Of a stretch of 64,000 bases of DNA, positions 1 to 9,274 are shown one piece after another (within the stretch, counting starts at the first letter, position 1; the number at the start of each line of letters is the position of its first letter). Source of the DNA: Capitulum mitella (Eukaryota; Arthropoda; Thecostraca; Pollicipedomorpha; Pollicipedidae); contig CP099843.1 of assembly GCA_030062745.1 (NCBI GenBank), positions 2,791,001 to 2,855,000 of the forward strand, read 5' to 3'. Below the pieces are notes generated by a model. The model was not told the origin of the DNA and did not search any database. It saw only the letters and a program-made list of their open reading frames with translations. The position numbers and the translations under genes were made by a program.

Positions 1-1180
1 CGCACAGACTGTGCACCACCAAGGCACCATTAGGTGCCCACAGGGTAATGTGCTACCAAAAGGATGGCATAGCCATGAGCTCGCCGCTGGGTGTGTCGTT
101 CGCCCAAGCGCCCATGGTCGCAGTGGAAGGCGAAATTTTGGCAGACGAGAATATGAGACCGCCTCTTTACTGTAGATAGGTGGACGACATCTTGGTGGAG
201 ATCAGGAAATTGCTCTTGAACTCCTGAAATCTCGACTAAATGAGGTTTCCAGCTTGACCTCCATTGTGAAATAAGGTATCGACAAAAGAACAAGTTTTTT
301 GGACATTACAACTGACTCGTGTGAAGGAGAATGCGTCGCCAGTGTCTACCGCAAGTCCGATGATGCGAAAAGATGCCTCAGCGGCAAAAAGCAGTGTCCA
401 GAACGCTACAAGAATAGTGTCGTCAGAGCATACGTCCGTCGTGCCCTGTAACACTGCTCAACATGATCTCTGCTGCATCAGGAGTTCCAGCGCATCAAGA
501 AAATCTTAGCAGACAAAAACTGTGGCTAAGCATCCGTCGACCATCAAATTGAGAATGTTATCGACAAACATCTACACCCTCTTTACAAGAGAAGAGCAAG
601 GGGATACTTTCAGCTTGTACTACAAGAGCCAAATGCCATCTGGCTTCAAAGTGGGTAAAAAGGCATTGACAAACATAGTCAACAGAAACCGTAAGACCCA
701 GCAGCCCAACGACAAAATCCGGCAAAACATTATTACCAAAGCCCTACGGCATCTGCCTTAGTTATGGAAAACATGTCCAACGGCCCATCATCACTCAAGC
801 AGAGCAATATCGTGTACCGCTTCAAATGCAACAAAGGAAACAATGCACTCCTGCCTAACAGTGGGTACATCGCAACACAGCAACAGCATTGTCGAGACGC
901 CTGACCATGCATCTTCAAAGCGGCAGTCCTCTAACCCACGCAAAACAGCATCACTGCGCCCGTCTGACTCGACAAGACATCGTCGCTAATGCTGCCATCT
1001 TAGAGCGAGCGCGTGGCATACGACGCCTTAGGGCGCTCGAATCAATCTTCATACGCGAGGTGAGATGGACCCTGTGATCAACAGGCAGGTGAGCGAGAGG
1101 GGCACCCTTCAGCTTTGAAGGATTACGACCGTCATAGGAAGGATCAAGGAAGAATAGGTGCCTTTTGTAACATTTTACTG
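1..1180 (+). mobile_element. Penelope-like element remnant (RT + GIY-YIG), 3' part
   Basis: The + strand reads as the C-terminal part of a Penelope-like retroelement polyprotein. From about 50 to 260 it carries reverse-transcriptase signatures (QKDGIAM then SSPLG, followed by a VDDILVE catalytic box). From about 300 to 760 it matches the RT thumb/linker of the family. From about 806 to 1080 it reads as a GIY-YIG nuclease: a VYRF...YIG pair, then LSRRLTMHLQSG, HHC and LTRQDIV. The GIY-YIG domain nicks target DNA in this family. The 5' part lies outside the window. The reading frame is broken several times, so the copy is a decayed fossil. It appears to sit in an upstream intron of the Beat-like gene. 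Limits are approximate. Confidence 0.85.
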
Positions 1181-1235
1181 CGCTTGACATTTTGCGACCG
1201 CGATATGCAAAATGCGTTCAAAGTTTAACATGAAC

Positions 1236-2448
1236 TTAACCCTACTCCCGGTAGGGGGGCTGAATTCGCCCCCCTCTCGGTTTTTTTGCTGGCCAATTCT
1301 AGGCTTTTTGACGCAGCTTCACGAAACTTGGTCACTTTTCCTAGCTATTCTTCCTACGTGTCGTGACAAAATTTCAAAATTCTCTTTTGCTCGGGGGCGG
1401 AGCCAGACAACGTTTTTGGGAGGCACCTCAGGCAATTTTTGGCCATGTTGAGGGTAAAAGGAAAATGTCTGCCAAAAACAGCGTTTTAAAGACAGAACTT
1501 AAAACTTTAAGTGGATGTATAGCTAAATAATTGGGCAATGTGCAGATGTGATTTTGTTTGTCTGAGGTCACTTTACAAGGTCAGGTCGAGGTCAAAAGTC
1601 AAAATTTGGTTTTATTACAATAATTTCGGAGCTGTTTTTTTATACCAAACTCGGAATATCTATGTAACAAGGTGCCCTCTACTTGTGTATCAAGTTTCAG
1701 CTTGATATCAGGTCGGGTCACGGAGCTATGACCTAAAATGCCAGTGCGCGTACGCTGTATCGCAATAGCAACAAAATTAAATTTTTGAAATACAGTGAAT
1801 TCAAATGACTGAAAACGTTTACAGATAATGTTAAATGCACAAGAGATCATTCCAAGTGACTCCAAGGTCAATGGAGGTCATTTAAGGTCAAAGGTCACAA
1901 GTTGATCTGAAGAACGTGTGACCATGACAGTTTCCCCTTTTTCATGTCCCTGACACCGCCTATGCTAACATTATACAAATATTGTAATGCGATTTGTACT
2001 TCTTTAGCATAACATGACTAGCAGAAGCCAAAAAAGTGTTTTTGCCTTCTTTGTTCATTCAGTCGCTGGAAAACTAATCCTCGTATTTTTGAAACCCTGC
2101 AAACGCTCATGAATTTTCTCAAAATTTCAGATGCGTGTACCCATGGTGAAATTCCTATTCATGATATCTCGATTCATGCCAGTTTCATCGAAATCGGTCC
2201 ATAAACAACGGAGTTATAAGAAGTCCAAAAATACCCGCAATTTTGATATTTTTGCCCCCTGTATCATCACTTTTGAAAATTTTGAAAATTTCTTTTTATA
2301 AAAATGTAGTTCACGTCATGGCCAATCGATTGCCGTTTGTTGCGATGAAATCGAATGTGTAGTTCTCAAGATCTCGGGGGGGGGGGCCGAATCCGCACCC
2401 CCTGCCGGGAATCGACCATACCGTCTAGCCCTCCGGGAATAGGGTTAA
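1236..2448 (+). mobile_element. TTAA-flanked piggyBac-like MITE, copy A
   Basis: A ~1.2 kb non-coding element bounded by TTAA on both sides. The left end reads TTAA-CCCTACTCCCGG and the right end, read inward on the other strand, reads TTAA-CCCTATTCCCGG. TTAA duplication plus CCYT termini is the piggyBac superfamily signature. Just inside the left end is a hairpin, AGGGGGGC / 7-nt loop / GCCCCCCT (about 1252-1274); a similar one lies near 2378-2405. The interior has no long ORF and is rich in AGGTCA-type half-sites. It matches copies B and C along its whole length. Transposition would need a transposase from elsewhere. Confidence 0.85.
1885..1897 (+). promoter_or_regulatory. Perfect DR1 nuclear-receptor motif (copy A)
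   Basis: AGGTCA-A-AGGTCA, two perfect half-sites with one-base spacing. This is the consensus for RXR/USP, HNF4 and COUP-TF/Seven-up type receptors. It is preserved in all three copies of the element. Binding is inferred, not shown. Confidence 0.5.
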
Positions 2449-3653
2449 CCCTATTCCCGGCAGGGGGGCTTAATCCGCTCCCCTCGGGTTTTTTGTTTGC
2501 CAATTCCAGGCTTTTTAGCGCAGCTTCACGAAACTTGGTCACTTTTCCTAGCTATTTTTTCTACGCGCCGTGACAAAATTTCAAAATTCTATTTTGCTCA
2601 GGGGCGGAGCCAGGCAACGTTTTTGGGAGGCACCTCAGGCAATTTTTGGCCATGTTGAGGGTAAAAGGAAAATGTCTTCCAAAAACAGAGTTTTAAGGAT
2701 AGAACTTCAAACTCTATACGGATGTATAGCTAAATAGTTGGGCAATGAGCAGATGTAATTTTGTTTATCTGAGGCCATTTTACAAGGTCAGGTCAAGGTC
2801 AAAAGTCAAAATTTGTTTTTTCGCAATAATTTCGGCGCCGTTTTTTCAAATGCCAAACCCGGAATATATATGACGTAGAAGGGTGCCTTCTACTTGTGTA
2901 GCAAGTTTCTGCTTGATATCAGGTTGGGTCACGGAGCTATGACCTAAAATGTCAGTGGGCGTACCCTATATCGCAATAGCCATAAAATCAAATTTTTGAA
3001 ATAGAGTGAATTAAAATGATTGAAAACGTTTACAAATAATACTAAATGCACACGAGATCATTCCAAGCGACCTCAAGGTCACTGGAGGTCATTTAAGGTC
3101 AAAGGTCACAAGTTGATCTGAGAAACGGGCGGCCATGACAGTTCTCCTTTTTCATGTCCCTGACACCGCCTATGCTAACATTATACAAACATTGTAATGC
3201 AATTTGTACTTCTTTAGTATAACATGACTAGCAGAAACCCAAAAAGTGTGTTTGCCTCTTTTGTTCATTCAGTTGTTAGAAAACTAATCCTATTTTTGAA
3301 ACCCTGTGAACGCCCATGAATTTTCCCAAAATTTCAGATTTGCGGACCCATGGTAAAAGCCCTATCCATAATCTCTCGATTCATGCCAGTTTCATCGAAA
3401 TCGGTCGATAAACAATGGAGTTATAAGAAGTCCAAGAGTACCCCCCATTTTAAGATTTTTGCCCGCCTGTATCGACACATTTCAAAATTCTGGAAATTTC
3501 TTTTTATACAAATGTAGTTCACGTCACGGCAAATTGATTGCCGTTTGTTGCGATGAAATCGGACGAGTAGTTCTCGAGATCTCAGGGGGGGTCGAATCCG
3601 CCCCCCCTGCCGGGAATCGAGCATACCGTCTAGTCCTCCGGGAATAGGGTTAA
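2445..3653 (+). mobile_element. TTAA-flanked piggyBac-like MITE, copy B
   Basis: Second copy, same orientation as copy A and directly abutting it. The two share a single TTAA at 2445-2448, so one inserted at the flanking TTAA of the other. Left end TTAA-CCCTATTCCCGG. The right end has the same 16-base terminal match followed by about 28 extra bases that include a second ATTCCCGG before the hairpin. A perfect DR1 motif lies at 3096-3108. There is no coding potential. Confidence 0.85.
3096..3108 (+). promoter_or_regulatory. Perfect DR1 nuclear-receptor motif (copy B)
   Basis: AGGTCA-A-AGGTCA at the position equivalent to 1885-1897 in copy A. Receptor binding is an inference from the consensus only. 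Confidence 0.5.
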
Positions 3654-4204
3654 GCATGAGCCTCATATTATAAGCTGAAATTTTACAGTGCCATGTGATG
3701 TAGGAAGCATCCATATCCTTGCAACTGTACAGGAACTATACGAAACCGGTCGAATATTAGAAGGTATGATTTTAGTTCTCATTTATATGTATGCGATAAG
3801 TCTGGGGGCGATTTTGCACGAACGTGCATCCGAAAACCGAAAAACTGCGCGAGATTGAATCGCCAGAGAGGAAACTAAGAAACACCAAGACTGTTTTAAC
3901 GTTTAATAATCACCGCATATTATGTACATATATGAATATATATATATATGTATCGGCAATATATATATATGTATGTATATATAGCCAGATAACAGCTTAT
4001 TATTTGGCAGACATTCCATGTGTCCTCCAGTTATTTACTGAGTGTTCTACCTTTCTCGAACACGCTCGAACCACGGCCACTCATCGCGTTCATAACACGA
4101 CACTGCCTCCTATTGGACGCGCACGCTAAGCCCGCTGCAGCCGCAGCCTTTGCCAATATCAGACCCAGCGGTACAATGGCTGACTGCGCGGTCTGGCTGG
4201 CCAG
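3654..4204. other. Intronic/intergenic stretch with TA-rich microsatellite
   Basis: Lies between the MITE pair and the first visible Beat exon, so it is probably intron. It holds an alternating (TA)n/(TATG)n tract at about 3926-3984. No ORF or structured element is convincing. Confidence 0.5.
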
Positions 4205-4333
4205 GCCCACCCGGACCTGGTGACCACGTTTCCGGCGGAGGCGGCGCCGGACGGCACCGTCACGGTCACCAAGCAGCTCCGGATGACGCTGCTCTACAAG
4301 CACCTGGCGGCGACGGGACGGCTCAGGATCAAG
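4205..4333 (+). CDS. Beat-like immunoglobulin protein, penultimate visible exon
   Basis: A 129-bp open exon (43 codons, phase 0 at both ends) bounded by a CAG acceptor at 4202-4204 and a strong AAG|GTGGGT donor at 4333/4334. It reads the end of an Ig domain: ...TVTVTKQLRMTLL, YKHL, GRLRIK. This resembles the second Ig domain of arthropod Beaten-path proteins, where a '...LQFRV..KHF..G.(L/M)KLK' strand precedes the F-strand Cys. An in-frame stop upstream of the acceptor means the exon cannot extend much further left. Beat proteins are secreted or surface ligands for Sidestep-family receptors in axon guidance and synaptic specificity. Exons with the signal peptide and first Ig domain lie to the left, beyond the transposons and probably outside the window. 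Confidence 0.75.
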
Positions 4334-4764
4334 GTGGGTCACGCTGCACCGCCGACTCGTGTCGGAGCCGGCCGGTGTCTGCTCGGGACGGGTAATCGAT
4401 GCAGGCACGGAACTCCGCGCCGCCTCGGAGAGGGAGCGAGGCTAGGGAGGACGGGTGAGAGCACTCACCTCTCTTGCCTGACACTCGAACATGTCAAATT
4501 CTGCTGTTTTATTGTTTACGTGAGCCTGAGGACGTGGACTGGAAATGACGAATTACATATGTATTTGGTCTTCCGGGCTCCTCGTCATGTTCAAAGTTCG
4601 CCACCGTTTGGCTGCGTTCGGTTGCCATTACATCTCCATTTAAAAAGTCCAAAATAGTCTTCCCAGTAGCATGCCAGCAATTCGCTTATTTCATAAGCAC
4701 GAATAGTTAACCAGGTATGTTGCCAAGCATCAATCTGATCGCCTCTAAATATGTCATTCCGCAG

Positions 4765-5034
4765 TGCACGGCGTCCCTGCAGAACATCTACTGGAGGAGC
4801 CACGAGCGGCACGTCCACGAACACGTGGAGGCCAGGCCGGCACGTGTCACGGGCAAAAGTCTCCACAGTAAGCCCCTAGAGCCGCCGGGCCGGAGCCAGC
4901 TGAACTGGTCGGACTTCGCCAGCGACCGTTACAAATGTAGCGCCAGACGCGGACTCTGCTGTAGCCCGAACGCGACCGGAACGCTCGCCCCGGAAAAATG
5001 CAATCAATTAGGCCGGATGAAACAGACGAGCTGA
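4765..5034 (+). CDS. Beat-like immunoglobulin protein, last visible exon
   Basis: Follows a TTCCGCAG acceptor (4764) in phase 0 and begins with the F-strand cysteine: CTASLQNIYWRSHERHV. This matches the Beat pattern 'KC.A...VYWR..EESV'. The frame stays open for 89 codons to a TGA at 5032-5034. The tail after the Ig domain has four more Cys, two of them adjacent (RYKCS, GLCCSP, EKCNQ), which some Beat paralogues also show. Alternative: a GTAAGC donor lies at about 4867-4872 (after KSLH), and if it is used the tail from there on is intron. No AATAAA was seen just after the stop, so the true 3' end is unresolved. Confidence 0.7.
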   Translation, partial: CTASLQNIYWRSHERHVHEHVEARPARVTGKSLHSKPLEPPGRSQLNWSDFASDRYKCSARRGLCCSPNATGTLAPEKCNQLGRMKQTS

Positions 5035-8000
5035 TATCAAATTGTTCGCGTCAGGGGCAGACTGCCGGCTGGTATATAGTCCGGGGCGCGGCCGTATAGA
5101 ACCGGCGGCCGAGGTCGGAGACAGGTCTGGACTCCTCTCGGGACCGGGCGACGGGGCCGCCAGCGCTCGAGAGCCGGGCTGAGGCGGGCCAAGGCAGTCG
5201 CGTCTCGACACCTGAAAACCGGCGTCCTGGAGGCGTCATCTCGTCACGCACCGAGCTGTGTCACCTTCTGGGAAACGGCAGCCTGACTTGCCACTTGCGC
5301 GTGGCGCTTTTGGCGTCATTGGTTACGTAACGCGCGCTTACCGATCTTTTGCTGTATAACTTGCGGCAGGAGGCCATGTCCTTTCATTCATCCTTCGTGG
5401 CCGATCAATAGCTATTGGACCGAAACCAACATCACTGACAACCAAAGCCATATGATTAGTCACTGTGACACCGGGAAAATCTGGATGTTACCCCACTGAG
5501 ACGTGGTTATCTCTCTCTGCAGACGGCACAAGACCGTTGACTGCGCAGCAAAAGTGGCGGCTCCTGGCGGCGGCCGTCACTCTGCTGCTTCACAGCGCCT
5601 TCAGAAGGTGACAACATCGTCGGTCACACTGCCGTGGGTCACAGGAGACCGCAGCCCGATCAGAAGTGAAGCCGGGCCAGAATCAAGGCGCTGCTGCAGC
5701 CAACGACACACCGGTTCTCGCGAGGACTTGGAGTCACTCGGGAAAACAAACGCAAGGCGGCGGTGCTTACTGCCGAGACCGATTGTCCCGGCCTGAGACA
5801 GGTGTTGGCGGCACATACGCAACCTCTCCCGAAGCAACGGCGTGCGCTGCGATGGTCGCCGGAGTTGATTTCATCGTGACAGATTGAACTCTTTCGTTCA
5901 CTCCCGACGATGCTTTTTCGAGACAACGAGCTTTTGTCAATGTTTGCAAGTGGCGTTACGAGCGACGATCAGTTTTCCGATGAATCATAGGAACTGTCTC
6001 GCCTGTAGAACGCTGATTTGCCGGATTTTTCTTTGTTCCGAGTTCCGCTCCGATGATCGCACACTGGGCGGAGTAAATGACACTGATCTTTTGTGTAATT
6101 TGCTGATCGCCGTCTCCTCGCGCTGTGGATATCACGAACGCCTGTTTTTAATGAATTGCGATTAGAGAGGCTTTCAGTTCTTTTCCATGGCATTGGATGA
6201 CGGTAATGCAATCACCATATTTCATGTGGCTGGTGGCTGCTGTTTGGGCAGAGATGAGACTCAGATAATTTTAGAACTGCATCACGGAATGGGGACAGGC
6301 GCGTGGTTTGACTGGTCAGTCTAGCCGAACTCGGATTATTTTGGGTCTCAGTCATATCGCTTACGAAGCAGCAGATCTAGGGGACGCCTTTCGGTTGGCG
6401 TTGGGGCCAGGTGGTGTAGGGAAGGCCTGCCGAATAACCGACTCACACCGAAGCGCGAACATAATGATGGCAGGACTGAGCACGTGCTTTAAATCGTAAT
6501 ATGTGGCGAGTGAGATTATAAGCTTGTAATAAGCGTTCGTGCGCCATAAGCGGAGCTCGGTGCTTCCTTACCGGACACAGCTGAGTTCGACTCTGCGACG
6601 GGCCGACCCGCCTGCGGCAAGAATCGCGTGACCTGAGCCCTCGGGGACCGGGCGCAAATCCGCGCCCTGCGGCTGCGTAAGTAGTGGGCTTATCATGTAG
6701 GTGAGCGATGGACGGGGGACAGTGGGCGTGCAAGGATTTCGTAATGGCGAAAAACTGCCGATTACCAGAACGCGATGGAAGTGGACCAGTGAAGACGTGG
6801 GCCAGTTGGAGGGATGCCATTGTTCCGCCTGCTGACTGCGTGTTAGTGAAAGGTAAGTAGCCAGCGGTGACCCAGCACTGAACAGTGGCCATTTGGATTT
6901 ATTTTGTGCCTTCCGAATGTTGTGAACACCAGATGGCTGTTGGAGTGAGCATTGTGAACGACTGCAAGCGAATTTCGATTCCCCGTTCATTTTGCTTATA
7001 GGCAGGGGCGTGGTTTCCTATCGCTTTGTCGGTGCTCCGACATCCACAAAATGTAAATGGGCACCCACAATCCGACCTGGGCACCCACAACTTTAAGTAT
7101 GTTTAAATACCGAAATACAGTTGTACCCACAGGCCCATAATGTTAACAACCTAAATCAGCCTTATCAGCAATAATCGGGACTTACTTACTGCATCGTCAC
7201 CCACCAGTTGCTCTTCCCCACCATCCTCCGGGTAAAATTGTGTCAAGCCGAGTCGAGGAGCAAGGTCCTTCATTAAAGGGATTATATCTACTCAGATCGT
7301 GATTTTTAACTGTACACGTATGATTGAAGGAGACATCATTATGAATCGAAGAGTAGGTACCATTCATTCTCGCCAACTCGCTCTCGTTTGCCCATATTTT
7401 GCTGGGGTAGGTGAGTACGCTAATTGCCAGCCCAAGTTTAATCTGTGTACGCCATTTTGTTGTCAACACTATAAGCACAGAGAAAACCCGTTAGCGTATC
7501 GGTAGCCTTAGCGATGTCGAAGCTGACAGCAGTCGACGAAAACCGAAATTATGAAATTGGCCATCATGGATTCAGGCAAGTACCGCTGCATTTCCACGAA
7601 TTTCCCCCGCACATATGCATTACGTGAATAGGTCGAAATACGTTGGTATTGTTTGTTAAAACAGTCGTCGCTACCGTTTATTCTGTTACAGGAAGACAGA
7701 GTGCTGGATAAGCATCGGGTGCGTCGAATGTTTACCTGCGTATTTTCCGCTCGCTGACTGGTTCATTTCTTTAGTATTGTGTTATTGTATTTCGCGCACC
7801 GATGGCACTGTCGATAAACACAATAACTAAAATGCATGAAATATTGGTCTAAGATGACCGAAATGCACTTTTCATTGACATGATAATTAATAATCAATCT
7901 TAAAAAATCCCCGAGTATGTTTTTAGGCTACTGGAAAAACCAGATATATTCCCTTTAAGGATGTCGCCGTCATAAAGCCATCCATGATTTGCGTATGCTT

Positions 8001-8427
8001 CCGTAATTTACCTCCCACAATACCTTTTTAAATTCATTTCTGTGGACTTTAGACATAAACGCCTGTCACGACCCCCCCCCCCGTTACACAATGTTTAGAT
8101 GTCCCCATATGCGTTTTGGACACCCACAATCATTTTTAAAAAATTGCATCCATGCCTGTAGGTTTACCGAAGAGGGCGTTGCAATAACCGGCTCCTATGT
8201 GGTTATACTAGGCTCCTGCAATGAACTTCTTGCAGTGGCAAAAACCAACCTTTTCTGCTTCGATGGAAATGAAACAAACACCAATCGACTCGTCATGAAT
8301 GGCGTACTCGGCCCCTCAAAATATTGTGACGTCAGCTCAAGTACTTGGTACTTGAAACAAAACTTATTACCCGAAAGAGGATTACGCACGTCGCAGTTGC
8401 AAGACCCTCTGTCCGCCGAAACCGATC
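5035..8427. other. Intergenic spacer between convergent genes, left part
   Basis: No convincing gene. GC content is higher near 5040-5260 (Beat 3' flank) and falls after that. ORFs up to about 150 codons at 6440-6990 lack motifs, splice context or codon bias and look like chance. From 7003 there is an AGGGGCGTGG sequence like a transposon edge, and CACCCACAA recurs near 7060-7095 and 8120, but no target duplication could be matched. Confidence 0.5.
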
Positions 8428-8435
8428 CACAAGGT

Positions 8436-9266
8436 CAGGGGCGTCGCCACGGATTGTCGATGGGGGGTGGAGAGGGATGAACTCTGGGTTATAAACTGTA
8501 CATTTTTTACAATACAGACGATGTAACTGATCAGGTGTAGCAAACCCATCTTTTCCGGCACTTCGTACCATGGAAACGCAAAACACTACCAAAAAGGATA
8601 CAAAGGCGTTCCAGGACAAATCGACCAAGCACCTACCAAAATTTACCCAGCAAAGTCAAACTTTGGTTAATCTGTGGCTGAGATTTCATATTTCCTCTTC
8701 TTATCTCATTCTGACCGACGATTTTTGTGCTGGAGCAATTTGAATTTTTAATTTGATGATTTTTGGCTAAACACTTAGTGAAATGATGTCTGTTATTTCA
8801 GCAACCAATGGTCACATTTTCAAGAACTGGGTATCGTTGTGATGAAAAAAAAATTCTGCATCTTCCTGCAATTCGCATTTCCCAAACACAATTTTTTCCT
8901 TTTTATATGACCGTGAAACACATTTTGAAGGTCAGATATTGAAGATATGGCCAGTGATTCCGACTGAAACCTTTTAACAAGTACAATGTTCTCCAAAGAA
9001 TTCTGGTTTGTTTTAAATCGAGAAAAGCTCCCCATTTTCTCTTTAATGTTACACATGGCACGTCAAATTCGCGATGTTTACAACGAAAACGTCTATGTCG
9101 AGGATTTCCGGCTTGCACCTGCAAAAAGTAGTATGAACGAGCGGGGACAATGGTTCTGAACATCCGAGATCAATGTTTTCTTTGATGTATATGGTACACA
9201 TTCCGTAGTTTCTGTTTGAGAATAGTGAGGACGCATCCCACCCTTCCCCCTTTGGCGACGACCAAG
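8436..9266. mobile_element. hAT-like non-autonomous DNA transposon (831 bp)
   Basis: The left end is CAGGGGCGTCGCCA. The right end, read inward on the other strand, is CTTGGTCGTCGCCA; ten of the outer fourteen bases agree and the inner flanks are both G-rich. Outside lie near-identical 8-bp direct repeats, CACAAGGT (8428-8435) and GACAAGGT (9267-9274). An 8-bp target duplication with CAG-type ends is the hAT signature. No transposase ORF is present. The mismatches suggest an old insertion. Confidence 0.5.
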
Positions 9267-9274
9267 GACAAGGT

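Noticed and set aside
7003-8158. Possible hAT-like element between CAGGGGCGTGG and CCATGCCTG
   Set aside because: Ends agree only loosely and no 8-bp target duplication could be matched; only a 4-bp TAGG is shared.
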